A stretch of DNA of 64,000 nt from Paralithodes platypus (lineage: Eukaryota > Arthropoda > Malacostraca > Decapoda > Lithodidae): assembly GCA_032716605.1 (NCBI GenBank), contig CM064502.1, positions 59,228,407 through 59,292,406 on the forward strand. Direction: 5' to 3'. Both the position numbers and the translations under genes were made by a program. Positions 11,245-21,700 of this stretch are shown in pieces. How positions within the stretch are numbered: position 1 is the first letter of the stretch; each line of letters starts with the position of its first letter. Below the pieces are notes generated by a model, which saw only the letters and a list, made by a program, of their open reading frames with translations, ran no database searches and had not been told where the DNA came from.

Positions 11245-11774
11245 CAGGGTGTTTCAGTTGACGTTTTCATAAGTGACAGGACGTATTCGTCAGGCAATAA
11301 TAAGACTATTTTATTCTATGACGTTCGGGGTGAGTATTTGTAGTTACGGAGATATAACACATGGAAAGTTATCGATAGATACAAACAAAATGCAGTCTAA
11401 GGGGTAAAAACAAATGTTTGAAAGCTAGCGCAGGGCAGAGAGGCTTTGTTTAAACATGGATAAGGAGGTTAGAAAAGTGTTTCGGAATCACTCTAGGGAT
11501 TCGATTATATTATTTGTATCATCCCAAGAGCGATTCCGAAACACTTTCCTAACTGTTATTCAAGTGTAAGTAAAGCCTTTCTGTCCTGTGCTAGCTTTGA
11601 AATATTATTTTGTTACCCCATAGACTGCATTTTGTTTGTATCTATCAATAACTTTGATGTGTTATATCTCCGTAATTATATATACTCACCCCGAATGTCA
11701 TAGAATAAAATAGTCTTATTATTGCCTGACGAATACGTCCTGTCATTTATGAAAACGTCAACTGAAACACCCTG
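11245..11774. mobile_element. 530-bp palindromic mariner-like MITE
   Basis: A near-perfect foldback. The left arm starts CAGGGTGTTTCAGTTGACG and the right arm ends with its reverse complement. About 250 bases per arm pair, including AATAATAAGACTATTTTATT and AGGACGTATTCGTCAGGC. It lies in a TA run, so a TA target duplication is consistent with it. The CAGGGTGT terminus and TA site suggest a Tc1/mariner-derived nonautonomous element. No transposase is present. Confidence 0.85.
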
Positions 11775-11804
<30 letters not shown>

Positions 11805-11805
<1 letters not shown>

Positions 11806-11840
11806 CGGGTGTCCCAAGATAGGTGTGCCAAACCATGGGA
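11805..11840 (+). mobile_element. mariner-type terminal repeat fragment
   Basis: CCGGGTGTCCCAAGATAGGT after a TA/CA run resembles a second mariner-type terminus. No partner end was found. Confidence 0.35.
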
Positions 11841-11842
11841 TT

Positions 11843-12120
11843 CTTCTCTCTCTCTCTCTTCCTCCTGCTATATCTACATTTCCTCTTCCTCTTCCTCCCT
11901 TCTCTCCCTCTATCTTCTTCTAGGTCCTCCTCCTCCTCCTCCTCCTCTTCTTCTTCTTCGTCCTCCACATATTCTTTTACCTCCCCCTCTTCCTCCTTCG
12001 TTTCTTCTCCCTCTCCCTCTTCTTCCTCCAAATCTTTCTCCTCCTCCTCCTTCACCCTCTTCCTCCTCCTCCTCCTCTCCCCCCACCCTTCCTCCTCCTC
12101 CACCTCCTTCCCCTCCTGTC
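11843..12120. repeat. TCC-rich pyrimidine tract
   Basis: Imperfect TCC/TTC trinucleotide repeats. The Ser/Pro or Glu/Gly frames on either strand are repeat translations. Confidence 0.9.
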
Positions 12121-12429
12121 CAGCCACTTTTCACTTATATATTTTATCATATTTTTCGTCTCCTGTCATTGCCCACATTAATTTATTTAACTTTTACGTT
12201 ACTTTTGTTAATGTATTATTTATACATCTATGGTTTTATTTATTTATTGTTGTTATCCTGCCATTGCCCCACGTCTATTTTAATGTTTTCTGTTCATGTT
12301 TTCTTTATTTATGATTTTATTTTGTGTTTTTTTTTGTTTTTTTTTGTTTTTTTTAAATGGATGAAACCACATTTCACACACTTGTAATTTGATACCCTCA
12401 AATATCAAACATGCACTTAAGGTTTGTTT

Positions 12430-12650
12430 TTCTACCGAATATTTGCTTTGAGATTTTAAGACGTTCGCCCCATTAGTTTGGCGGTTTTCAGACCTACCCT
12501 CCATTTCTTTGTCAGTATTAAGACCTTTCGTGCCGTTTAGATGTCGACTTTTTCTTGGCGAGCGATAGCGATTCGTATCCACCGCCGATATCTGATCCAC
12601 AACAACAGCAGCAGCATCATCAAAGTCGATCAATCTTAAGCCTTTGACTT
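12430..12650 (-). mobile_element. TTAAGGGG MITE fragment, inverted
   Basis: Carries GACGTTCGCCCCATTAGTTT, GACCTTTCGTGCCGTTTAG and TTGGCGAGCGATAGCGATTC. Both ends are missing. Confidence 0.65.
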
Positions 12651-13100
12651 CGACGCAACATAAATACATATGGGTATGGATTATGTACTGTATTCGTGTG
12701 TTGTTGTTTTTTTTTTTTTTTTTTTTTAAAGATTAGGGGATGAGGGAACTTGGCCCTTTTTACCCTGCCACATACCTAATTTCATAGACAAATTTCAATG
12801 AGAAGAGATTAGCCACAGACCTAGTTTACTGTCAGGCGAAACAGTGGCAAAGGGGTGTGAGGAGAAGCCCAAACATCTCCACCTGCCGATAATCGAACTC
12901 CACCAATGTCGCTACAGGCCACCCCTTCTTCGTAAGCACTACCCTAACTGGGCAGGAATAATAAAGTTGGTCCCTTGCCCCAACTGTCCAGGAATGATAA
13001 AGTGTGTCCCTGGTCGTGTTTACGTCGTCAGGGGGTGGTGCTGAAGATTGTGTTAGAGCGGGCCCTGACGACGGTTGACGCCCTACACGTCACCGGGGAC
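12651..13100. other. unassigned spacer
   Basis: No gene recognised. A poly-T run lies at 12704-12727. The TGCCCCAACTGTCCAGGAA block near 12975 repeats GGGCAGGAATAATAAAG upstream in diverged form. Confidence 0.5.
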
Positions 13101-13114
13101 TTATTCTATTTTAT

Positions 13115-13704
13115 ATCCCCCCCCCCGAGAGCGATGGAAGGGGGAAAGGAGGGTAAATGGGGAGTGGTGAGGGTGGTAAAAGGGAGGGAAGGGGAGGGGA
13201 GTAAAAGGGAAGAAGGAGGATCTCTGTATTCTTCAATATTTTGTAATTTTTTTCTTTTTGTGGGCTGTATTTTGGTAATTTTCTTTTTGTATTCCAAATT
13301 CTGTATTTTTCTCTGTATGTGCTGCAGTTTGCATTCTTTTGTATAAATTTAATAGAGTCTAGGGAGGAAACGGATAAATGTATTAAATATATTACCGTAG
13401 TAAATTTAAACCTTCCCTTAAGTGCACGTATTCGTTGTTGTGAGAGGGGTTGAATTTCTGTAAGCAACGGTACTACTGGCGAGGTAAACAAACGAATGTG
13501 TGTGGTTGGGAGGGGGGAGGGAGGGAGAGGGGGAGGTAAACAAACTAGGGAGGGGGGTGGGGGAGTGGTTTATTAGGTCTTAGGGGAGGTGCTACTGTTT
13601 ATGGTGCTTCAGTGAGAGAGAGTGTGTGTGTGTGTGTGTATGAGAGAGAGGGAAGTGTGAGAGAGAGGGGGGGAAAGTGAGAGAGAGAGAGTAAGAGGGG
13701 GGGG

Positions 13705-13745
<41 letters not shown>
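13115..13745. repeat. G/A-rich low-complexity region
   Basis: Purine-rich blocks (13120-13220 and 13500-13745) ending in (GA)n at 13709-13744, with a T-rich stretch at 13235-13345 between them. No gene seen. Confidence 0.75.
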
Positions 13746-13748
<3 letters not shown>

Positions 13749-13980
13749 ATAAAAAGACCAAATAGGGGTAACTCAAAAACCCATAATTGTAAACAAATGA
13801 GCCCTTACTTTTGACCTTTAACCTAATATTGACCTTTGACCTAATCTTGACCTTTTAAACCTTGACCTTTGTTGTATGCTTGTGTCTGCCTGTGTCTAAC
13901 ATGTTCCTGTGTGTGATGTGCTTGTGTGTGTTATATCCTTTTTGTAGTTTGTATTTTTTGCGTTATATACAAAATATCGA

Positions 13981-13984
<4 letters not shown>

Positions 13985-14018
<34 letters not shown>
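13985..14018. repeat. (AT)n microsatellite
   Basis: A TA run of about 33 bases. Confidence 0.95.
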
Positions 14019-14020
<2 letters not shown>

Positions 14021-14032
14021 GCTTGGCTTTTT

Positions 14033-14110
14033 TCTATGTGAATGAAGGAGACAAAAGGCACTGGTGCCTGTAACAAGTGTCCCCCCATCAAATTTAAAGA
14101 GTGACAGGGA
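14033..14110 (-). mobile_element. LINE 3'-UTR fragment, inverted
   Basis: CTATGTGAATGAAGGAGACA and AAAGAGTGACAGGG match the 3' end of the minus-strand LINE at 29449-29745 but are diverged. Confidence 0.55.
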
Positions 14111-14260
14111 GGTAAATTCGTTGTTAAATATGTAGGCTATAACAATGTACTTTAATTGACCAAATAAAACATTTATAAGTTAATTTCAAAATGAATTAAG
14201 CACAACGACCTGAGTATATCTAACCAAATTAACTAACTCTAGCTTTTTCTTTCTTTGCAG

Positions 14261-14468
14261 ATGAGACCAAAAGAAATGAAAACCTACGGAACAGCATTTC
14301 TCTCCTCCTCCTCTCTTCCTTCTTCCTCTTCCACCTCTTCTTCTTCTTCTTCTTCTTCTTCTTCTTCTTCTTCTTCTTCTTCTTCTTCTTCTTCCTTCTC
14401 TTCTTGTTGGCTACATCAGCGGTTATGGCTGCTTCTCCTCCTGCTACTGTCCACGAGAGTTATATATG
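14261..14468 (+). CDS. candidate signal-peptide exon of the Beat-like gene
   Basis: A pyrimidine-rich acceptor (TTTTTCTTTCTTTGCAG) abuts an ATG, and the frame stays open to a strong donor (G|GTGAGT) at 14468/14469. It encodes about 69 residues: MRPKEMKTYG, a serine run written by a TCT microsatellite, then CWLHQRLWLLLLLLLSTR, a basic n-region plus leucine core typical of a signal peptide. It ends with one base of a split codon, which is what the first Ig exon at 40061 requires. The joined product would run from this hydrophobic core straight into Ig1, as expected for a secreted Ig protein. Against it: the intron would be 25.6 kb, the serine run is an unusual N-terminal extension, and phase agreement alone has a one-in-three chance. 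No homology beyond signal-peptide character is seen. Confidence 0.45.
14336..14396. repeat. (TTC)n microsatellite inside candidate exon
   Basis: About 19 uninterrupted TTC units. Because the period is three, length changes would alter a serine run without shifting the frame. Confidence 0.95.
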
Positions 14469-14479
14469 GTGAGTCATAG

Positions 14480-14860
14480 ATGTTATTGTGTGTGACAAGA
14501 CTATACTCTGTTTCTTTTCAACTGACGGTAAATTGCAAAGTTCTCCCATCAAGATTTCTCAGTTATTTTGAAGATGTTTTTTATTAATTAAGCCTAAGCA
14601 TGTTCTATTTATATGGGCTGACTATATGCTGTGCTTTCCATGTGTTCTGGTGTGTTCATTGTTCTCTTGTGTATATTGTATTTTGGCTAACTACAGACGA
14701 TTTTACCCGGCTTAGGAAAGACCTCTTGGACTCCGAGAGGGAAAAGACTATCCCAAATACCCAACTGATCCCACTGATCCTTCCTAAGCTGAATATAATC
14801 GCCTTATGATAGCCAGATATGCAATAATAATAATATAAACACAAAACACAGGTTAATAAT
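14480..14860. other. old MITE fragments
   Basis: 14500-14580 matches 31185-31260 (ACTCTGTTTCTTTTCAACTG, AATTGCAAAGTT, CATCAAGATTTCTCAGTTAT). 14680-14820 is a hairpin-MITE relic (CAGACGATTTTACC...GGCTTAGGAAAGACC paired with CCTTCCTAAGCTGAATATAA). No gene seen. Confidence 0.6.
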
Positions 14861-14866
14861 ATATGC

Positions 14867-15139
14867 GTTATTGAATGGAGAGGATTGCATGACGTTATTG
14901 AATGGAGAGGATTGCATGACGTTATTGAATGGAGAGGATTGCATGACGTTATTGAATGGAGAGGATTGCATGACGTTATTGAATGGAGAGGATTGCATGA
15001 CGTTATTGAATGGAGAGGATTGCATGACGTTATTGAATGGAGAGGATTGCATGACGTTATTGAATGGAGAGGATTGCATGACGTTATTGAATGGAGAGGA
15101 TTGCATGACGTTATTGAATGGAGAGGATTGCATGACGTT
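14867..15139. repeat. 27-bp minisatellite
   Basis: Ten essentially identical copies of a 27-bp unit (GTTATTGAATGGAGAGGATT plus GCATGAC). The period is nine codons, so several frames stay open on both strands. These are not genes. Confidence 0.97.
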
Positions 15140-15194
15140 TATATTTCATGAGAAGAAGTAGTTTGTTGTGGTAAGTTTATATTCCGTGTGTATG

Positions 15195-15714
<520 letters not shown>

Positions 15715-15727
15715 GTATATATATACA

Positions 15728-15798
<71 letters not shown>
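15728..15798. repeat. (AT)n microsatellite
   Basis: A TA run of about 70 bases. Confidence 0.97.
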
Positions 15799-15799
<1 letters not shown>

Positions 15800-15800
<1 letters not shown>

Positions 15801-15940
15801 GGTATTTTATTAATTTCACCACAACACCAAACACCCCCAATGAAATTAATTAAAGTATATATGATCCGCCGGGATTCGAACCCGGGTTATCACACACAGA
15901 TTTTTGCCACCTTTAACCATTACACCACCAGGACGATTGT
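15800..15940 (-). mobile_element. tRNA-like SINE, inverted
   Basis: On the minus strand, CGTCCTGGTGGTGTAATGGT (A-box-like) precedes GGGTTCGAATCCCGG (B-box-like) at normal tRNA spacing, then a tail with TTTCATTGGGGGTGTTTGGT. This matches other copies at 41.3, 46.3, 52.8 and 56.1 kb. The tRNA part is degenerate, so it is a SINE head rather than a tRNA gene. Confidence 0.75.
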
Positions 15941-16149
15941 TAAATATTGACGGCCACGGTTCCAACTTCCTTATAGCCTGAAACTCGCTAGGCAACCCCC
16001 CACCTAAACACTAAGAATACGCCCCTTTTACCATAATGAGGGTGGGCGGTGGTGGTGGTGGTGGTGGGCGGGGTCACCTGGTAAACAAACTACCTGCTAA
16101 GTGGATTAAAAACCCTACCTGTATAATAGTCTACACTCACGCGCTACAC
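15941..16149. other. unassigned, GGT-rich patch
   Basis: Contains GGTTCCAACTTCCTTATAGC, shared with the inverted repeat at 55.3-55.6 kb, and a GGTGGT run at 16050-16066. No gene seen. Confidence 0.5.
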
Positions 16150-16430
16150 TCCCCCTTCCTCATGTTTAGCCCCATTAGTTTTCAGACTTTATGACGTTCG
16201 CACATTAGTTTGACGATTTGAAACCATTCACCCCATTATGTCAATTTTAAGACCTTTCGTGCCATTTGAGTGTCGCTTTTTCCTGGCGAGCGACAGCGAG
16301 CCTGTAATTTAGGAGGAACCTACAATTTTTCAACCGAAAAATGTACACATTTACCATGAAGGGAAGTCTGGGGGTGTTTTCTAATCTTGATGGAGGTCTA
16401 GGGAAGAAATAAGAAAAAAAACAAAAAACG
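16150..16430 (-). mobile_element. TTAAGGGG MITE variant, inverted
   Basis: Ordered blocks include CATGTTTAGCCCCATTAGTT, GACGTTCGCACATTAGTTTG, CCATTTGAGTGTCGC, GGCGAGCGACAGCGAGCCTG, CCGAAAAATGTACACATTTA and GATGGAGGTCTAGGGA. The right end is the variant with the GGAGGTCTAGGGA terminus. Confidence 0.8.
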
Positions 16431-16435
16431 AGCAA

Positions 16436-16712
16436 AATCTATCCCGTAACCCCTTCAATCTATCCCGTACCCCCTTAAATCTATCCCGTACCCCCTTAAA
16501 TCTATCCCGTACCCCTTAAATCTATCCCGTACCCCTTAAATCTATCCCGTACCCCCTTAAATCTATCCCGTACCCCCTTAAATCTATCCCGTACCCCCTT
16601 AAATCTATCCCGTACCCCCTTAAATCTATCCCGTACCCCCTTAAATCTAACCCGTACCCCCTTAAATCTATCCCGTACCCCCTTAAATCTATCCCGTACC
16701 CCCTTAAAAGCC
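16436..16712. repeat. 21-bp minisatellite
   Basis: About 13 copies of TTAAATCTATCCCGTACCCC(C). Two units are 20 bp, and one carries a T-to-A change (CTAACCCG). It ends about 20 bases from the 3' end of the LINE at 16731. Confidence 0.95.
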
Positions 16713-16730
16713 TATATACCCTATAATGGT

Positions 16731-17660
16731 GTACAAAGGAGTACAAAGGAAATCAAGCAACAACAGATCTAGTGACCCTTCTAGGTTGCTTGTCCTCCAA
16801 AACACTGAGGATCAAGTGTCCAAACAGTGGGTTAGAGTGGGTAAGGGAACATTGGAAAGGGAATTACTGCCCTGGAACTAATGTCCGTGGCAGGATTAGG
16901 AAGTTAGTAGGGGACAGATGGGTTAGTAACTGAGGGGGGGAATAAAATAAAGTTATTCATTTACAAACGCAGTCAGTCGTGGGTTTGATGCGAGATATTT
17001 GTCTAGGCAGAGTTTAAATGAATCAACGGTGATGCAGTCTATAACGTTTCGGGGAAGCCCATTCCACAAGTTGATAACTCGATTGAAGAAGAAATTCTTA
17101 GATTCGTGTGAGTTAAAAGATTTACCAATAATTTTGCAACCGTTTCCCCGCGTGTAATTAGATTGGTCGATAGTGAAGTACTTACTACAGTTCATATTGT
17201 CGATGCCTTTGATGATTTTGAACACTTGAATTAAGTCACCTCTTAATCTGCGCTGGGTTAAAGGAAATAGATTTAATTCTCTAAGACGCTCTTCGTATGG
17301 TTTGTTCTTTAGGCTAGGTATCATTTTGGTAACTCTACGCTGAACTCGTTCTAGCTTGTTTATATCTTTTTGGTAGTAAGGGCACCAGGATTGAACGCAG
17401 TATTCCAGAAGAGGGCGGACTAAGGAATTGTAAAGGGTTAGGATAACTTCTTTGGATTTATGCTCAAATGACCTGCCTATAAAGCCAATTATTTTGTTTG
17501 CCTTCTTAACAACTTCTGAACATTGTTGACTCGGTTTTAGGTTACTCGATATTGTTACTTCCAGATCGGTTTCTCTGTTTACATTCTTAAGCTGAGTGCC
17601 ATTCATCGAATAGTTTGCTTTCTCATTTAGGTATCCGATATGTAGTACTTTACATTTATC
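16731..17660 (-). mobile_element. CR1/L2-like LINE, copy 1 (5'-truncated)
   Basis: The same family as 23518-27190 and 35940-37785, in reverse. It holds the last part of ORF2, a roughly 220-bp 3' UTR and the short TTTGTACTCC-type terminal repeat at 16731. It breaks off at 17660, inside the segment just after reverse-transcriptase motif C. No target duplication could be assigned. Confidence 0.93.
16953..17660 (-). pseudogene. LINE ORF2 C-terminal part, copy 1
   Basis: About 235 codons open to a normal stop, starting at DKCKVLHIGYLN and running through the LINE C-terminal region: RPLLEYCVQSWCPYY, KLERVQRRVTKMI, the NYTRGNGCKI block and the final LWNGLPRNVID...NPRLTAFVNE. These segments are conserved in CR1, L2 and Jockey-group elements after the polymerase motifs. 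It lacks endonuclease and all catalytic reverse-transcriptase motifs, so it cannot act alone. It differs from copies 2 and 3 by only a few substitutions (for example E for G in the TDLGVTISS block, and C for R in FKLRLDKY). The frame is unbroken, unlike the other two copies. Confidence 0.9.
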
Positions 17661-17726
17661 GTGTACAGTCACGAGCTATAGTCACGTGTTATCCCCCTAT
17701 CCTCAACTTTAGTTAGCTGTTTATTA

Positions 17727-18135
17727 ACCCCTTCCGTACCGGCGACGTCCTTTTCACTTTATTCTGGACACTATTAGACGATTTTATTCAGCTTAGGAAA
17801 GACGTCTACCCATTAAAAGACTGTAGACATCTCGAGCAATCCTTTTAGCTACCATATATCCTTCCTAAAGCCGGGATCACACGAGAGCTTTTATAGTCAA
17901 CATTCGATGATCAATATATTTCTGGCAACATTTCTGGACTATCTTGCAATGGTATCGGAAACTAGACTGGTGAGAGATCAATTTAGGTGACAGAAATGTA
18001 TTAAATGTTGACCTCATAAGATGCCAGACCAGTGTTGAGGGAAAAGCGCTCGTGTGATACCGGCTTAAGCTTCATACAATGGTCTAAATGTAGCTGAAAT
18101 ATAGATAAAAGACGGTCCCGGTATAGAAGGGGTTA
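17727..18135. mobile_element. hairpin MITE (TTAACCCC family), interrupted
   Basis: It begins TTAACCCCTTCCGTACCGGC and its complementary end, GGTATAGAAGGGGTTAA, lies near 18134. Internal GACGATTTTATTCAGCTTAG, read inverted, typifies this family. It is split by the MITE at 17876-18066. Confidence 0.75.
17876..18066. mobile_element. Harbinger-like MITE
   Basis: Starts AGCCGGGATCACACGAG and ends CTCGTGTGATACCGGCT. TAA flanks it on both sides (CCTAA before, TAAGCTTCAT after). Related copies have CCTAAGCTTCATAAAATCG uninterrupted (45992-46020), so the TAA is a target duplication. PIF/Harbinger elements use such 3-bp sites. A second copy is at 45056-45258. Confidence 0.75.
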
Positions 18136-18216
18136 ACCCTCTCAAGACGGTCCCGGTATAGAAGGGATTAACCCTCTCAAGACGGTCCCGGTATAGAAGG
18201 GATTAACCCTCTCAAG
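18110..18216. repeat. 35-bp tandem repeat
   Basis: Three copies of a unit holding GACGGTCCCGGTATAGAAGG and TTAACCCTCTCAA, made from the end of the hairpin MITE. Confidence 0.9.
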
Positions 18217-18675
18217 TTTATGAAGCGTTTTAACAGTTTATCCGGGCTAGCAGCTGACGATTTTATGCAATTCAAGTTAGTTAACCCATTCAGTACCAGG
18301 GACGTCATTTTCATCATATTCTGGCAACTATTTAACGATTTTATTCAGATTAGGAAGGGGTCTCTAGCAATAATAACCCTTTTAACTACCACATATCCTT
18401 CCCAAGCTACATAATATCGTCTAAATATAGCAACAATAAAAAGTAACACACGTCGCTGGTACTCGAAGGGTTCAAATAGTTAGTTAAAATAGGACTTCAG
18501 AGGCTATTAACCCTATTGGATTATTAAGCCAGCACACTGCAAGTTAAGAAGAACGTCAGGACTGGAGCCCCTCTGCGAGAACTCCAGTCCCTTGCAATAA
18601 TTCAAGAAGGCTCTGTGGAAGTTATAAGGGTATAGACTGGCCCAAGCGACCCTCTGACGGCCACAAACCCTTCCT
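18217..18675. mobile_element. hairpin MITE copies, degraded
   Basis: 18283-18475 runs from TTAACCCATTCAGTACCAGG to GTCGCTGGTACTCGAAGGGT with inverted internal arms. 18530-18600 carries an inverted GACTGGAGCCCC / GAACTCCAGTCC pair. No gene seen. Confidence 0.6.
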
Positions 18676-18679
18676 ACTC

Positions 18680-18880
18680 TGAATCTATCTATCTATCTAT
18701 CAATCTATCTATCTATTACCTGACGCCGTGATCCCCGAAAGGGTGGCCACGAACGAACCGCCCCCATGCACCTCTGTCCCCAGTCAGTCGACGCCCCTCC
18801 CCCCAACCAGCACCGCCTTCGTTCATATACTTCCTCACTCCATCCATCCACCTCTCCTTCGGTCTACTTCTCATGAATAA
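18680..18880 (-). mobile_element. LINE ORF2 C-terminus and GATA tail
   Basis: The minus strand reads RPKERWMDGVRKYMNE, then GRRLTGDRGAWGRFVRGHPF and a stop, followed by (TAGA)n. The RPKxRWxDxV block is the usual C-terminal signature of RTE/L1-like LINEs. A diverged relative is at 53100-53310. Confidence 0.7.
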
Positions 18881-18975
18881 AATCGTCTAATGATAGCCAG
18901 AATAAGCTATCAAACACGTCATAATTTTCAAAAGGTGAACGAACTCAGATATCCTACGTGACTATGAATATATTA

Positions 18976-19006
18976 TGCTCTCACTTTTTTTTTTTTTTTT
19001 TTTTTT
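18976..19006. repeat. poly-T run
   Basis: About 20 consecutive T residues, then an ATTATC stretch. Confidence 0.9.
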
Positions 19007-19057
19007 ATTATCTTGCTAATGGAGTGGTTCGGGAAATATCATCAGCACTCCGTTTAA

Positions 19058-19318
19058 GGGGGGATGGTTGTTTATGTCTGGTCCCCCTTCTCCCTTGTGT
19101 TTAGCCCCATTGTTTGTTTTTTAGATTTTTAAGATGTTTGGCCCATTAGTTTGGCGATTTTTAGACCTTTCGCCCCCCTTTCTTTGGCAATAGTAAGACC
19201 TTTTGTGCCATTTAGGTGTCGCTTTTTTCCTGGCGAACGATAGCAAGCATGTCATTTTAGGAGGAACATTTTTCTACCTAAAAATGTACACATTTATCTG
19301 GGGGGGGGGGGGGGGCTG

Positions 19319-19349
<31 letters not shown>

Positions 19350-19382
19350 TTTGATAGAGGTCTAGCGAGGAAACGAAAAATA
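19058..19382 (-). mobile_element. TTAAGGGG MITE variant, inverted
   Basis: Runs from TTTAAGGGGGGATGGTTGTT through TTTAGCCCCATTG, CCATTTAGGTGTCGC and GGCGAACGATAGC, a long G-run and a T-run, to GAGGTCTAGCGAGGAAAC. The CGGCCGAAGGCCGG centre is lost. Confidence 0.8.
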
Positions 19383-19422
19383 AATATTTAAATATTTTGA
19401 CCCAAATAAATCACCACTGCCC

Positions 19423-19598
19423 CCTTAACCCCTTCTGTACCGGCGACGTCTTTTTCATTTTATTCTAGCTATATTTACACCAATGTATGCCGTTTAAGAA
19501 GGATCTGTGCTTATTTCTGTGGTGGTAAAGAGGGTTAGGTGAGATAGTTCGAAGCCTGTTCATTGCTGGAGGCCCTTTTTAAAGTGAATAGAATCGTC

Positions 19599-19600
<2 letters not shown>
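19423..19600. mobile_element. hairpin MITE, right half lost
   Basis: TTAACCCCTTCTGTACCGGC starts a family copy with GAAGGATCTGTG and GGTGAGATAGTTCGAAGCCT. The second half is replaced by AT repeat after about 19600. Confidence 0.75.
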
Positions 19601-19654
<54 letters not shown>

Positions 19655-19840
19655 TAGGCCTATATATATATATAAGAAACCAGTCAGAACAAACACATAC
19701 GACAAACACAAAAACAATAAAACACAGCCAATCTTTCACCAACAAACCAAACAACAACACTAACAAGAACAACAACAAACAACAACAACAACAACAACAA
19801 CAACACTAACAAGAACAACAACAACAACAACAACCAACCA
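19597..19840. repeat. (AT)n and (AAC)n repeats
   Basis: AT run at 19600-19675 and AAC/ACA repeats at 19745-19838. Confidence 0.93.
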
Positions 19841-19984
19841 CACAAACCCACTTGGAAATATATAAATCCGCCTAAAAAATATGGGCCCCGAGGCAATACT
19901 TTTTCAATTTGTAAAAAGTATCCATTTCTGAGGGTAATGCTGTAATTTATTTATTTGTTGGGGAATAAGTTTGAGGGTCGGGGA

Positions 19985-20295
19985 TATCTGCCTGTCTGTC
20001 TGTTTGAGGGAGAGGGAGGAGGATTTATTGTGTTGGGGTGGGAGGGGGAGGTGTGGGGGTGGGAAGGGGAGGTGTGTGTGTGGGGGGGGGGGGGGGTAGG
20101 AGGTGTGTGTGTGTGTGTGTGGGTGGGCGGGGTAGGAGGTGTGTGGGGGTGAAGGGGAGGTGTGTGTGTGTGTGTGGTGGGCGGGGTACGAGGTGTGTGG
20201 GGGTGAAGGGGAGGTGTGTGTGTATGTGTGTGTATGTGTAGCATAGGAAGGGGGTGGGGAGAAATTATGTATGTGGGCTGTTTATATATATACTG

Positions 20296-20337
<42 letters not shown>

Positions 20338-20345
20338 TTATGCAT
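19985..20345. repeat. GT/G-rich repeats
   Basis: G-rich GTGTGGG modules at 20035-20230 occur as imperfect roughly 50-bp tandem units, then (GT)n at 20300-20336. Confidence 0.9.
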
Positions 20346-20464
20346 TCGTTATTTGTAGTGACTTTATAATACAACCCTAGAGTGATAAGTAGATATATTT
20401 TTTAGTTTTTATTATATTTCTAATATAAATTAAATGAATATAAATTAAATTAATCTAAATAAAG

Positions 20465-20845
20465 GGTAAGGGGTCGGGCGCAAGTTGGACTAGATAATAG
20501 TCCATCAGGCGCCTGGCCCGGGGAGACGATTAATATGAAGGGTGCGCCTGTAAGTGTGGTGGGAGGGCTTGTGGCTTTGGCTCCGCTGCGTGTCTGCCTG
20601 CCGACATCGGAGCCTCTCCGGTTGGTCGGGGGCCGGGGGAGTGCTGGAGCGACCTTGGTGACCCTGGTCTCTGGGTCTTCTCCTGGGTGACCTGGATGTG
20701 TGTGAGTTTGTGCTTTTTATCTGTGTTTATTCGTTGTTTTATGTTGTTTTTGTGTTTTCCCTGTTCTTGCTCTGTCTTGAGTCGGCTACCCCCAAAATGG
20801 GGATTGGGCCTGAGCATATAGATAGATAGATAGATAGATAGATTA
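20465..20845 (+). mobile_element. LINE 3' end with GATA tail
   Basis: Starts GGTAAGGGGTCGGGCGC, includes GACTAGATAATAGTC and CCGCTGCGTGTCTGCCTG, and ends CCCCAAAATGGGGATTGGGC, then (GATA)n. A related copy at 34035-34435 continues upstream into LINE ORF2 C-terminal codons, which identifies this as a LINE tail. Other fragments are at 2740-2850, 22504-22690 and 33935-34030. Confidence 0.7.
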
Positions 20846-21089
20846 TATTTCTTCGTATATCTAAAAATAAATAAGTTTTCCTCTTTTTGCAATTTGTGTG
20901 GAGTCTATATTCCCGTTGACAAAAACAGAATCAATCATATTTCCTTCTTCTGTGCAGGGTATATTATTTATATTGAAAAAGTTGTTTGTGTATGATAATA
21001 ATTTTGTTATATATGTAGAGAATTACAAATATATCTGTATCTACATAATCTTTGAGAGGCGTTTATACTGTTTATTACGGTACATTTCA

Positions 21090-21215
<126 letters not shown>

Positions 21216-21339
21216 TTATATTCGATCCCTTTATATTAATGGTCCCTCTGTGTGTAATGTTGTGATGACGTCATAATTCAAGATGGCCGCCGCCGTGTCT
21301 CACCCAAAGCCATAATATTATCGGAAGTGGCATGGATTA

Positions 21340-21431
21340 TTGAGTGAGAGAGAGAGAGAGAGTATAAGTATGTGTGTGTGAAAGAGAGAGTACAGTAGGA
21401 GAGTGTGTGTTGTGTGTGTATATACAGTATA

Positions 21432-21464
<33 letters not shown>

Positions 21465-21596
21465 TTACAGTAGGAGAGTGTGTGTTGTGTGTGTGTGAGA
21501 GAGAGAGAGAGTGTGTAGAAGTTTGTGTTGTGTGTGTGTGTGAGAGTAGAAGTTTGTGTGCGTGAAAGAGAGAGAGAGAGAGAGATTACAGTAGGA

Positions 21597-21627
<31 letters not shown>

Positions 21628-21700
21628 TGTAGAAGTTTATGTTGTGTATGTGAGAGAGAGTAGAAGTTTGTGTGCGTGTGAAAGAGAGAGAGAGAGCCAA
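21340..21700. repeat. GA/GT compound repeats
   Basis: Imperfect units carrying AGAAGTTTGTGT, GATTACAGTAGGAG and (GA)n recur about four times. Confidence 0.9.

Noticed and set aside
14804..15161. Repetitive frames on both strands over the 27-bp array
   Set aside because: The period is nine codons and the units are identical, so the frames follow from the repeat.
15866..15937. Functional tRNA gene on the minus strand
   Set aside because: It shares flanks and tail with four other copies and its anticodon arm is not well formed, so it is a SINE.
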